A model generated the notes under the pieces. It searched no databases. It was not told where the DNA came from and saw nothing but the letters and a program-made list of their open reading frames with translations. A DNA stretch of 64,000 bases from Diplocarpon mali (Eukaryota; Ascomycota; Leotiomycetes; Helotiales; Drepanopezizaceae). Shown here piece by piece: positions 21,334 through 33,329 of the stretch; position 1 is the stretch's first letter; each line of letters opens with the position of its first letter. Location of the stretch: positions 62,001-126,000 of the forward strand of contig JAENRP010000024.1 in the NCBI GenBank assembly GCA_024741835.1. The letters are read 5' to 3'. A program made the translations under genes and the position numbers.

Positions 21334-23880
21334 TCCTTATTTTGCTTATTTGTCTAGCTTTACCTTAATCTCTAATGCGTTATTAGACTTAATAGCTATT
21401 AGCTTTAACTAGGTCTAGCGTTCCTTTATCACTTTCTAAGTTTCCAGCTTTTCTATAAGCTTAGATTTAGTCTTAGCGCAAATAGTCTATATCTATTAAG
21501 TAGAGTTATCTACTATTTAAGAAAACTAATTATTTCCTTTAATTAAGGTTATAAATAGTTTAGTAGTATTAATAGATATTAGCGCTAGTATCGAATCTTT
21601 TTATAAATTAAGCTTAGTTTACATCCGATTTTAAAGTTTTATTAGCTTATAAATTTAGTATATTAGGTAATCCTTTAGTACTTAGATCTTCCTTTTTAAA
21701 ATCAAGACCTTATATAGGCCCTTTAATTTCTCTAGCCTTAGATATGCGAATCTTTTATATATTAGCTAATACTTTAATAGGCTTTCGGCTTTTAATAGCT
21801 TTAGTAGCCTATTATTAGTCGATACTTTATTATCAGCGGCTAGAAAGGACTAATAATAGCAATTCGAGGTTTTACTATTTTCCAATTGCAAGCCTGGCTT
21901 AGGAGTCGTTTTTAATAAAAGTGCAAGATCTACTCGCAGTCTTAGCTTAAGAGTTATTTTTAATAAATCTGCAAAGTTCACTTATAGTCTTAGCTTAAGA
22001 GTTATTTCTGCGAATTTCATTTGCAATCTTAGCTTAAGAGTTATTATTAGCAAATCTGCAAAATCTACTTACGGTCTTAGCCTAAGAGTCATTTCTATTA
22101 AATTCACTTATAATCCTAGCTTAAGAGTCATCTTTAAGGATATATTACATTCTATCTATAGTCCTAGCTTAAGAGTCATTTTTGCGAATTTCACTTGCGA
22201 TCTTAGCTTAGGAGTCTATCTATTCTCCTTATCTTTACTTAATTGTATTAAGGCAAAGAGTGCATTTTCCTTAAAAGAATCTACTTATAGGTTTAGCCTA
22301 AGAGTCAATTTCTATAATATTACCTTTAAGATAATATAAAGTCTATCTTTAATTTTAGCCTTAAAAATCACTTTATAGTTATTATTTATAAACTATATAA
22401 ATTAATTATTAAAAACTCTTATATAATTTAACTCTATATAGATCTTATAGCTAAATAAAAGATTAATACCTAGGCTAAGTATAAAGAGAATATTTTACAA
22501 AAGGAAAGAAATGCTAGCAATATTCATCTTTACTATACCTATCGAGTTTATATATAACCTTCTATTACTAACTTTAATAAAGCGCCTTTTTATTTTAATA
22601 AGCAGGCCTTTAAATAGGTAGGGTTTATCAATTATATATGTTATATAACTAGTATTATTATACTAGTTGGATTTAAGGATCTTATAAAGATCGGCTTTTA
22701 AAATATAAGCATCTTTATTATAATTATCATTTGAATTATTAAAAGTAGATTTAAATTTAGATAACCTACTTTTATTATTAAAGGTATCTATTAAAGTTTT
22801 AGCTAAATAGCCTTTTCCTTTACCTTTCTTTAGTAGTTATAGCCTTCGGTAGGATAAGGGCAGTTTGCTTCTTAACTTCTACTTTAATTACTTTTTAATA
22901 TTAAAGCTAGCGACTATATCAATCAATTGCCTTCTAACTTTATAATTAGTAATATTATAAGTACTATTATAGAACTAGTATCCCTAATAAGCTTAAAGGC
23001 TTATCCTACGCTCCTTCCTCTTCTTAGGCTTATTATTACCTTATAACGCAGTATTTGCCAATTTAGAGCGTCTTTTAAGGTCTTACTTAATAGTTTAAAG
23101 GAAGTCGATCTTCTTATAGATCTTAAGGTTAGGTTAAACGAAAAGAGATTATTTTGCAATAGCAAACTTAAGAGGAAGGCTATTAAGTAGGAAATTAAAA
23201 AGCTGAGTTTCTTTAAAAGTTATAGCTATCCTAGGATCTATAGCTCTTACTCTCCTTCTCGCTTTACGTAATATAGATTAAGCAGAGTTTATATTTATAT
23301 TTATATCTTTATTATCTTTATCTTTTTTATATTAAAATAAAGTGATCTATTATAGTAGATGCTAGGTATTAAAAGCAGTTATCTAAGAGTATTTTACCTT
23401 TAAAGTATCTTATCTTATCTTTATATTATTATAAACTTAAATAAAATCTTAGTCTTTATCGCTTAAACCTCTATTGATCTTAAGCTTATATTTAGCTAAG
23501 GCCAGCCTATACTCCTTCTCCTTTTCTATATTTAAAATCTGCCTTTAGGATTCTTAGTTATTATCTATTAAAGCTCTTAAGCTAAGCTTATTTAATATAT
23601 TTAGCAAATCCTTAGCAGTTATATTAGCTATTAAAGTAGAAGTAGACGAATTAGTAAAGGGAGTATAAGGGGCTATTCTTGCGTATTTAATAAGTGTCTT
23701 TTAAATTGTTATTTCGATGCCTTTGCTCTTAAAGTAAAGCTTTAAATTATCGAACTATTATTGCTAGTTCTTTTAAAAGAATTAGAGGTCTTTAGGTCTG
23801 GTATTTCAATTAGAATCGGAAGCTATTGCTATTTCAAATAGAATTGCGTTAAAATCAAATAAATTAAATAGTTGAGGGCA
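21334..23880 (-). pseudogene. Copia-B gag, protease and first part of integrase
   Basis: First half of the Copia-B polyprotein, read from about 23880 downwards. Gag about 23880-22640 has Lys/Glu-rich helical stretches (for example LLNILNKLSLRALIDNN near 23600). Protease about 22620-22330 shows the copia pattern after a damaged active site: LFKGLLIKIKRRFIKVSNRRLY, then INLLFSYKIY. Next is the nine-unit palindrome array (21888-22314), still in frame, then GAG-pre-integrase (YKRFAYLRLEKLKGLYKVLIL, family W/H..RxGH) and the integrase core with AKTKSKLIEKLETQKV and IKSNNALE (family KTKSE..., RSDNAxE) at about 21350-21480. It continues at 7630 across Copia-C. Stops are TAA/TAG. Confidence 0.82.
21888..22314 (-). 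repeat. Nine-unit in-frame array of the mini-palindrome in Copia-B
   Basis: Nine copies of the mini-palindrome spaced 45-75 bp, at about 21888, 21931, 21979, 22018, 22067, 22104, 22154, 22190 and 22288. On the minus strand each reads as T(L/P)(K/R)LxLQV or TPKPGLQL followed by a short variable spacer such as NFADLLK or EFNRN. All units are in the frame that joins protease to integrase. The units have diverged by C/T and G/A changes. Confidence 0.85.
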
Positions 23881-24234
23881 CTCCTCTTATCGAAAAGTCG
23901 AAATAATTAAATAGCAGGTATTATAGAAGTATTAAATAAGAAGGAAGTCCTTTTATCGAAAAGGGTTTTTTTTTTAACTATAACGCAGGGAATCACACCT
24001 CTTACGAAATATAATAAAGTAAGGAATCATACCTCTTGCAGTACTAAAGGGTTATAGAGCAAGGAATTATACCTTTTATAATATAAGTTGGTTAAATAGG
24101 GAATTATACCTCCTATTCGCCGATTGCTCGCCTCTTACTATAAGTCTTGTTCAACTTCCTATTAATAGTTATAGCATAAGTGCTTTCTAAGGGAAGTTAA
24201 TAATCTATTATCAGTCTATCTAAGGCTTATAACC
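23881..24234 (-). other. Copia-B leader with GGAATTATACCTCTT repeats and primer-binding site
   Basis: Leader between 5' LTR and gag on the minus strand. It has a T run at 23968-23977 and four copies of a GGAAT(C/T)A(C/T)ACCTCTT-like repeat between 23990 and 24110. The primer-binding site at 24222-24234 reads GGTTATAAGCCTTAG on the minus strand. No gene. Confidence 0.65.
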
Positions 24235-24429
24235 TATTAAGCTTAAGTGAGTTGGCGCAGTAGGTAATAGAAACTTCTAAAGGTCGATAGTCGATATATT
24301 AATAAGAGTTAAGGAAGGAAGGTTACCCCTTTCTTCCTTATAGCTATATACGTATCAATATCCTATTAACTAAGCAGTAGGGTTATATAATAATACATTA
24401 GAGTAATAGTTATATTACCTATCTTAATA
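24235..24429 (-). repeat. Copia-B LTR shared by two tandem elements, 195 bp
   Basis: On its left is a primer-binding site (5' LTR of the element to the left); on its right is the 3' region and RNase H of another Copia-B. One LTR thus serves two elements in the same orientation. Confidence 0.85.
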
Positions 24430-25988
24430 CCCTTACTTAGACCTTACTCTAATTGACCTATAGTTAGGAAAATAATAACTATCCTTTTGCGCTGATCTAA
24501 CTCTTAGGTATCTCTTTAAATTAAAAACAATTAATTAATAGCAACCTCTATTGAAATCACTAAACTCCACTTATAAGGTAGGACTAGGAGTCAATTTTCC
24601 TAAAAGCATTCCTTTATAAGACTATATAACTTAACTCGCGGTCTAGGCCTAAGAGTCGATTTAAAAAACTTTCCTTTATAAGACTATATGACCTAACTCG
24701 TAGGGCGGGCCTAGGAGTTATCCTTAAGCCTATTAAGCTCCTATTATCTTTTGCAACCTTAGTATATCTTTAAACGCTTTAAACTTTATAACTGTCTTTA
24801 ATAGCTTTATAAATCCATCTGCTACTATTCGATTAGTTAGGATATAGGTAATTAATAACTTATTCTTTATAATAAGGTTGTAAATAAAGTAGTAGGTAAT
24901 ATCGATATATTTTGATCGCTTATGCAAGTATAGATTCTTTATAAATGTAATCGCTTTTATATTATCTACTTAAAGATTAATACAATTCCTATCTTATTTA
25001 ATATACTTAGTAAAACCTATATCTTTTAAAACTTAAGTAATCTATAATCCTTATTTGCAATTTGATAATATTAATATATATTTAGCCTTAGTACTTGCAA
25101 TAGCTATTGATTTTTACTTCTTACTTCCTTATAATATAGGTTTGCCATATAGTACTACTACGCTTTTAGATATACTTTTCTAACCTTTTATATTTGCCTA
25201 ATTAGAATCGGTATATACCTTAAGCTTTATACTTATATATTTCATTAATTTATATCTTACCTTCTATATAATTATCAATTGAAGGTACCTTTTAAGTCGC
25301 TTGACTACATTCTTATATTAAATCGTTAGATCCTTTAAGTTTTGACTAAATTACTTAATAATAAAGGCGATATTTAGTCTTATATATACTATAGTATATA
25401 TAATTGCTCTAATATCCTATTAGTACTTCTTCAGATCTCCTCTTTGCTTATTTTTATTAATAGGCTTTAACTTATTATACTTTCCTTTAATTGGAATATA
25501 CTTTAGCTTAAAGTTAGAAGCATAAGTGGAAAGTCCTATTTGGTCTAGGATCTTTTTAATATATTACTTTTATTTTAACTAGAGTTCTTAAGTAAAGCGG
25601 TTCCTTATAACGCAGATACTAAGGATCTTATAAATTCCCCTTAGATCCTTAGTATTAAAACGTTTTTAAATAGTTATAAAGAACTAATCTAATTGAGTAG
25701 TTGTTTTTATAGCTATAGTAATATTATTAATATATAGTAGCAACTTGATTCTACACTTAATATAGGTAAATAGATAAGGGTTAGCTAAGCTTTAAATGAA
25801 TCCTATTTCTACTAAAGCAGAGCTATATAAGAGGTTCTAATTATAGGCTGATTATTTAAGCCTATAGATACTGCGGAGTATATAAAGAGAGTGGCTAGCG
25901 CATATAAGAATACCGTTAGGTTAAGAGAGAAAAATCCATTCTTTTATAATTGCTTTAGTAAATGCATTTTTAATATTATACTATTATA
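24430..25988 (-). pseudogene. Copia-B copy 2: 3' stretch, RNase H and part of RT
   Basis: Second minus-strand Copia-B, matching 4784-6330. It has three mini-palindromes (24567-24593, 24632-24659, 24693-24720), the still open RNase H C-terminus (24733-24927, YIDITYYFIYNLIIKNK then TNRIVADGFIKLLK, closer to the family VADGLTKPL than the first copy), and part of RT. The copy is cut at 25988 by the end repeat of element X, so the rest of pol, gag and its 5' LTR are missing. Confidence 0.85.
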
Positions 25989-26392
25989 AAACAGAGGGGA
26001 GACAACACAAGAATAGGCCTAAGGGAAGACTTAAAAACAAGAGGAGGAAGTACCATAAGCGGGCTCTCTTAGACAAGATATTAGGAATAAGTCCTAAGTA
26101 TAGGGTATATTTAGTACTTATAGCGACGCGCGCTATCTTTATATATAGAAGATGGCCCTTTTATCCTCCTACTATCCTGCGCCGATTATATGATATATAT
26201 TATAAGACCTATCTATTTTAGGTCTTTATATATATTTTAAATAATAAAAGTAGTAGCCCTTACTACTATTAGCAAAGAATATAAAATAATATAAGTTAAA
26301 GTAATAGTATATTAATTACTAGTAAACCTTAAGTATAAGAAAACTAATATATTAAAAGGCTTAAACTAGGGCTATATCCTTATTAAAGGTAA
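25989..26392 (-). repeat. Element X left-end repeat, copy 2
   Basis: Starts AAAACAGAGGGGAGACAA at a sharp junction within Copia-B RT and runs to the assembly gap. The same sequence with the same start is at 410 and 47809, in unrelated flanks, so the left limit is a real element end. No gene is recognised in it; one plus frame at 26230-26390 lacks TGA but resembles nothing I know. Confidence 0.6.
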
Positions 26393-26475
26393 NNNNNNNN
26401 NNNNNNNNNNNNNNNNNNNNNNNNNNNNNNNNNNNNNNNNNNNNNNNNNNNNNNNNNNNNNNNNNNNNNNNNNNN
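26393..26475. other. Assembly gap (83 N)
   Basis: Run of N. The related copy at 48239-48292 also has a gap at the same place. Confidence 0.99.
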
Positions 26476-27514
26476 TATATGCGCTTTTACCTATGAGCCG
26501 GGCCTAGGAGTCAGAAAACGAAACTAGTAAAACAAATAAGCTATAGAATCGTAAAAACAATTAAAAATAGTACTAACTTAGATATCAATTTTCCTTAGTT
26601 CTCTTTAAAGGATAAGGAGACCTATTACTAGATAATACTCTCTTTATAAAGTGCCTACTTCTTCTTAATAGCTTGCTATTAGTATTAGAGGAACTAGGTC
26701 TTAGTATAATAGGCGTCTCTATGCTTCTTGCTAATGCTAGTATAGTATAACGACTTTTACTAATAAGGAGAGAAACTTATATTATAGTATTATTATTATC
26801 TTTATCTTTATTATTATTATTATCCTTTGGAGATTCGTTAGTAGTAGAAGGGGAGGCGATAGGTAATTTAATAGATAATACTTCCTTCTCTTTACCCTTA
26901 GTCAAATCAAGTCGTAGGCCAGGCCTAAGAGTTATATCAAGGGTTATAGTATAGGGTTTCTTAGTGCTATACTTCTTAAGAAGTATCGTCTTATCAATTA
27001 TATTATTAACTTTAATATTATTATTATTACCTTTTATCTTAGTCTACGATTTATCTTTATATAGCTATAATTCTAGTTATTAAATCATCTTCTACATATT
27101 TGAAAAATCTTTAAAGAGTTTTTACTTATATCTCTTCAGATATATTATTAGTTGTATTATATCTTTAGAAAACAATTCCTTTACTATTATCACTACTAAT
27201 AGGTTATTCTACGATCTTTTACCTATAAGGGCCTTTGATAATAGACCACCTTTCGTTATACTAAGGGTTATATGGAACTTTGCAAAAGATTCTCCTACTA
27301 CGCCCTATCTTACTATACTTGATCTCTTTATATTAAGTGAGTTGATAAGAAAATCTTCTAAGTTAGTGCTATTCTTAAGTGAATTATTGCTAACAACTTC
27401 TATATAGTTATTGCTAATAGTAAGAAAACCTCCTTTTCTAAGCTCTCTATTAGAGTCCAAGTCTACGAAAGTACTTTATCTTATAAATATAGAGAATAGA
27501 GCGGTCTTATTAGA

Positions 27515-27519
27515 AATGT
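27515..27519. repeat. Target site duplication of Copia-A (AATGT), left
   Basis: AATGT before the LTR at 27520; repeated at 34713-34717. Confidence 0.9.
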
Positions 27520-27691
27520 TGTTGCGCCATGAGGAGCCTCAGGCACTGAGGCATCTGAGGACTGGCTTATGTAATGTACCCCTGAAGTGGCCACGGAGCA
27601 CTTCTATAAAGGGAGCTCAGGTATATAGTTAGAGTAGAATTTTATAAGCTTCTGCTACTACTAAGAATCTACTTCTAAATATAGTATAATA
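27520..27691 (+). repeat. Copia-A 5' LTR, 172 bp
   Basis: Starts TGTTGCGCCATGAGG and ends AAATATAGTATAATA. The first 40 bp contain CCTCAGGCACTGAGG, an imperfect palindrome. Confidence 0.93.
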
Positions 27692-27859
27692 GTTATTAGC
27701 ACTATTTGCAACTCTTAAGGAGCAAACGATTAAAAATCTACTATGTTTAGAGACTTCTTAAAGAGGTTTCACTACTATTTTTCATCTATTCTCTCTCGCT
27801 TATATGCGTTATATAACTTGACTCGACGTTCTAACGCTCTTAGCTAACTAATACTATAC

Positions 27860-30800
27860 TCCTTACTATCCTAGTTAATATAAGCGAATATTAGTAAAAA
27901 GAAGCTTAAGAGCTTAGCTTTAGTAGAGTTATGCTTTAGGATAGGAAGTCATAGCGCATTTAGTACGCTAAGCTAGAGTTTTAGGCCGAATTTCTACGCC
28001 TTCAAAAGCATATAGAGAAGCTAAGATAGGTTAATAACCCTGAACTGTATGCTATAGAGACGGGAAACCAAGCTTTGCTTTATAAGAACGAAGCTCTATA
28101 TCTGCTAGATCTAGAAATAGAACTGCCGTAGCTTGAAAAAATTATAGAAGGATAGGACTAGAGAGTATTGCAAAGCTACTATGAGTTGTACTAATAGTAG
28201 GAAGCTACTGATTAACAAATGCTAGCTCTACTACTACCTATAAAGATAATAGCTAAAGACGTAGAGCTAGAGTATAAAATGGCGGTAATGCAATATAATC
28301 TCTTAGTAGAAACGTGGAAAAGGAATAGGAGCTCCTATACTTAGTTATACTATTGGATTACTAAGATAGTATACCCTACGTTACTTCGAGCAGTGCAATA
28401 TAATTGTAAGGAAGCGGGGAAACTATCAATTCAATAGATTGTAGAGTACTTGCGCAAGGAACTAGCCCCCTTTAAGGTTAGTATAACGGAGTCAATTCGG
28501 GAAGATTATAATACTAAGCTCTTTGAAACTAGGAGTAGTAAAGTAGACCTAAAGACCTGGCTTGCTAGCTTTAGGGAGATCTATTAAGAAGCTTAAACTT
28601 ATAGAATTCCAGAGGTTTAAGGCTCCTTTGCGATTATGAAGTTTCTATAGTCGGTTTACCGCTAGGCTCCTACTTAGTCCTAGCAGACCTAGGCAAAGCT
28701 TATTAAAGATAATAAGCTAAGTTTAAAGTATAGAAAAGATATAGTTTACTATATTAATTAGTTCTTAAGCTTAATAGAGCGAAGCCTTATAAGCTCCTTA
28801 TTAAAGGCAACCCTTGGAGTATATGCCTTGCTTAAAGGAGTAGGCGATTATACTAATTTAGGAGCATTAAGTAAAGGCAAGGCGAAGAAGACTCTTAAGA
28901 GGAGCGTTAAAAAGTACCCTTGCCCTTAGGTTAAAAATCACTTTTAGAACCTAAAGGAGTGTAATAGGCTAAAATACGCCTTAACTAGCGCTAAGGAAGG
29001 TACGCTTCGAAACCTCCTTAGCTATAATAAGGTTAAAAGAATGCGTAAAAACCTTGCTTCCTTAGAATGGAGAGAGCTCTATACTAAGCTCTTTTATATT
29101 AAATAAGCTCTTATAGATCAATTTAAGGAGAGAATATCTACCAAAGCTTTAAGGAGCGGCAAATCCAAGATTATCGCTGCCCTTTTAAATCCAGCTCTCT
29201 TCGAAGACTTTACCCTAGGAATATACTCTACCCTTAGAGCTCCTTACGCTCTCTCGAATATAACCCTACTTGATAACTGCGCTGCGACGCACCTTGTTAA
29301 TCGAAAGGAGCTTCTAGTTCCTAGATTATTAAAAATCGCATATCCCTAGGACTATATAAAGGCGGGGAGCTCGAGTCTGCTAATAAGGGGGAAGGGTATA
29401 CGTCTGATAAAAGGGGTTCTTATTAATAGAAGAGACTTAGAGCTTAGGAATATAGCGCTTATAAATAGGTTTAATATTAATATTATCTTAAAGCCTCTTT
29501 TAAAGAAGGCTAGGGTATGGTATATAGGCTTAGACGCGACGCTCTAAAGGGGTATAGTAGATAATAATATAGTTATAAAGCAGCTAGAGCGTAGGTCGAA
29601 TATTATAGTATTTGAATATAAGCCTATCAACTTTTATAATGCTCCTAACTCGCTATGCTATACTTAACCAACTTGCTTAGCTTTTCCTACTTTATAATAG
29701 CGTCTGCGAAGCTAATATAAACCCCTAAGGAGCAGCGTATTCCTAAGAGCTAAGAATGATTTAGTAGATATTTGGCACCTTCGATTAGGCTATCTAAGAG
29801 CTAAGGTGCTTAAGAAGCTTATACTAAATGCAAAGGGAGTAAAGATTAAAGGGAAGCTATAAATCAATTATAAAGCTTGCGCTTAGGCAAAAGCTAAGTA
29901 AAAGCCTTTTAAGAGAGAGTCAGATTTCAAGGCTCTAAGACCGTTCTTTAAGTGCTCCTAGGACCTATTTGACTATAGCACGTTAAGCCTCTCCTTAGAA
30001 AGCTGGCTTCTTTTAATTAAGGATAAATTTAATAGGAAGTTATTTAGATATACTCTACTTTATAAGTCCTTAACGCTAGTTTTAAGAGCTCTTTAATCTT
30101 TTAAAGTATAGGTAAAGTGCTATTACTGCCTTTCCTTATGTATTTTAAGGAGCGATAATAATACCTTAGTATTTCCCTTATAAGGAGCATCGAAATATAA
30201 AGAGTAGTGCGAAGCTGAAGGTATAGAGGTAGAAGTCACTCTATCTTATACTTATGAATTAAATAGAGCTTTCGAAAGAGCGGGAGTAAAGATTATTAAA
30301 AAGGCACTTACTATACTAATCTCTGCTAACCTCTTAAAGCACCTATGGCCTAAAGCCGTACTAGTAGTAATATACCTTTATAATATCGGCCTATTAAAGC
30401 GCAGGAGATGGAAGAGTTTAAATAAGGTACTCTAGCTTTAGTTTAAATAATACTTTAAGTGGTATGATCTGTAGATCACTATAAAGCTTACTACTAATTT
30501 AAGACCAGAATAGGGGGGTATAAAAGCGTATAAAGCGCGCGCGTACCTATTAGCAAAGGAGAGGGAAGCTTTAAAGAATAAGAGAGCTTTTAAAACCATA
30601 CTATAAGGGCATATTAGATACCTAGTTAGTTACTATACTACTAATATATATAGGATCTAGGTGCCTAAGCTTTGAAAGGTTATAATCTCTTAAAACGTTA
30701 AATTCGATAAGTCCAAATTCTACTTTAAGGAGTACGAAAAGGTAGCTGGCCACCTGCTCTTAATTATTAAAGAGATTGTGTAAATAATTGAAAAGGAGGA

Positions 30801-33200
30801 GAAGGAAGCTTAAGACGCTAAGTTAATTATTAAGAATATAAAGGGAGCTTTAGATAAGCAGCCTGCGGATAACCTAGTAGGAAGTAAGCCTATTAATCTT
30901 TTACTAATAGAAGCTTTAAGCTCAGATCTATCAAAGGCTCTTATCCCTTATAAGGCTACTTATAGCGTTTCTACTCTAGCTACTTAGGAGCAGCTGCCTA
31001 GTAGCAAAGGGTTAAACGCTTTAAGATAACTATCAATAGTTGGAAGGAGCGTCGAAAGCGATATTATAAATGCTAGTTCTACTAGAGAGCGTAATACCAG
31101 GCCTTTAATTGCTATACGGACTGAGCAATCGCAAGAGCAAGAGCAAGCCCCTTAATTACTAAAAGCTCTACTATAGGCAACTGGTAAAGAAGCATGCCAG
31201 CTCTTATTAGAAGCACCGATCGATTAAGAGCTACGCCAGGATATAGAAGCTCTTAAGGGTAATATCGAAAGAGGGAGCTCTTTAAAACTAATAAAAGCTT
31301 AGCCTAAAGTACTTAATATAAGGGCCTTCCGAAAACGCAAAAAGCCTAATAAAGAGTAGGAAATAGTACCTATACTACTCCGCAGGTCGAAAAGGAGAAG
31401 AAGGAGCGGGAATGCCATATACGCAATATATGTTAAGGATCTCCTACTAGCCTTTAAAGAACTTAAAATATATTAGTTAAAGTAGGTAAATAGCTTTATA
31501 TTAACTTTCTAGCTAAGTCAAGAGCCTGCGAGAACTAATAAAGAAGAGTATAAAGTAGTATACTATATTATTACTATAGCGACTTAATCTAGAAGCTCTA
31601 GAGGAAACTCTACCCTTCTAATTCTACCTTAAGATAAGCTTCCTAAAGCGCTAACTCACTGGAAGGAGCTTGCAAATCACCCTTTTAAAAAGCAATTTAA
31701 AGAGGGAGCTAGAACTAAGATTAAGAACCTAGAAGCGCGCAATTGCTAAAGAGTGATCGATAGAAGCAAGGCTATAATAAGGCCTATACTACTAAAGTGG
31801 GTCTTTACTTATAAGCTAAGCTCCTCTAAGGAGATTAGCCGCTTTAGGTCAAGAATTGTAATAAGGGAAGATCTTTAAGAGGAAGCTTCTATTTTCTCTA
31901 CCTATGCTGTAATACTCGCATTAAGATCTTTTAAGGTTATAATGGTAATAGCTATTAAATTTAATATAGAGCTCTAATAGTTCAATATTATCAACGCCTT
32001 TATAAATACTAAGAGAGACCCTTGGAGCGCGCTAGTTGTTTGCTTTTTGCTAGATAGTTAGAAGCAAAAAGATAAGGTAGTAGAGCTTGATCGCGCTTTA
32101 TATAGCCTTTGAGACTCTCTAGTGCTCTAGTACAGGGATTTTATTAGTATTCTAAAGTCTTTAAAGCTTACCCCTCTTAGTAAAGAGCCTTGTATATTTA
32201 TTAATAAGGATAGGACTGTGTTTATAGCCTTCTATATTAATGATATATAAGTAATATATTACTCCTCCTATATAGAGGAAGCTTAGAAGACTATAGAGGG
32301 ACTATGCGAAGCATATGAATTAATAGCTATAGAAGATGTTGAGTGGTTCTTAAGGGTAAGAGTCTCTTGAGATAGGAAGCAGGGTATAATTACTCTACTC
32401 TATGACGCTTATATCGAGAAGATAGCGAAGAGGTTCGGCCTTAATATAAGGTGTTTCCCTAGTACGCTGCTCCCCTACTTCGAACTTAAAAAGAACTATA
32501 AAACAGCTCTTTACTTAAGAATTAAGGAGTTTTAGGAAAAAGTAGGCTCCGCCTTATATATAGCTATTATACTATACCTAGATATAGCTTTTGCAATTGC
32601 CTAGCTATCTCATTTTTATATAAACCTAAGCTCTAAATACCTTAAAGCTATTAATTAGATAATACGCTACCTTTTTAGTATACGCTTCCTAGGAATTACT
32701 TATAGTCGATTTAGCAGATCAAATAACTTAGTAGTATCATTAGATGCTTCCTTCGCAAATGATCTAAAGATAAAGCGCTCCTTTTACGGTTTTATTATAT
32801 TCCTATTTAAAGGAGCAATCGTTTAGAAGGCCTTGAAGCAACCAATAGTTACTACTTCTACTATAGAGGCTGAGCTCCTAGGAGTAGCATATATAGCGAA
32901 GGAGATAATGGCTTTAAGACGGTTCTTTAAGGAAATACAGCTTGAGGTGGAAGCTCTATAGTCTATATTTTATAATAATCAATAGATAATACGGCTTATT
33001 ATAAGAGACTCTTAAAGGATTTCTATAAAGCTCTGATACATTGATATATATAATATATGGCTACGATAGGAGCACTAAAAAGGGAGCTTTCAAGTGGCCT
33101 ATCTCCTTACTGAGGATATGCATACTGATGGCCTTATTAAAAACCTTCCTTAATAAAAGTTCGAGAGCTTTATTAAGCTTTTAAACCTTTAAGATATAAG
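27860..33200 (+). pseudogene. Copia-A gag-pol polyprotein, RIP-broken
   Basis: Polyprotein of a Ty1/copia element in one main frame with TAA/TAG stops. Gag about 27860-29100 (long charged helices; zinc-knuckle-like CPxVKNHFxNLKECNRLKYA at about 28920). Protease at about 29265 (LLDNxAATHLVN). Integrase about 29750-30700. RT about 31680-32430: KAIIRPILLKWVFTYKLSS, FSTYAVILALRSF, ELDRALYSLQDSL and the catalytic AFYINDIQVIYYSS at about 32230 (family YVDDL). RNase H about 32530-33190: GSALYIAIILYLDIAFAIAQ, VTTSTIEAELLGVAYIAKE at about 32850, MHTDGLIKNLPQQKFESF near the end. One TGA lies at about 32368. Dead, but the best preserved pol in the window. Confidence 0.92.
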
Positions 33201-33329
33201 AGGTCTAATCGAGAAGCTAGCATTTTAAATGCTTTACAATCCTTTTATATCTCCTTTATAATAGTAAGTAGGAAGGAAGCGTAAGATAGGGTTCAATTTT
33301 CCTTATACTAATATATAAGAAGGCTTAAA

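Larger units (their letters stand above)
4589..24429 (-). mobile_element. Copia-B, complete LTR retrotransposon interrupted by Copia-C
   Basis: Ty1/copia-type element on the minus strand, about 6.1 kb without the insertion. Order on the minus strand: 5' LTR (24235-24429), primer-binding site (24222-24234), gag, protease, nine-unit palindrome array, integrase, [Copia-C at 7636-21328 with target duplication TAAAC at 7631-7635 and 21329-21333], rest of integrase, RT, RNase H, 3' LTR (4589-4783). Joining 21334 to 7630 restores the integrase frame. All genes are RIP-broken. The 5' LTR is shared with a second Copia-B to the right. Confidence 0.85.

Noticed and set aside
21888..22314. CRISPR-like array
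   Set aside because: Regular palindromic units with spacers, but the units vary, lie in a retrotransposon reading frame in a eukaryotic genome, and no cas genes exist.
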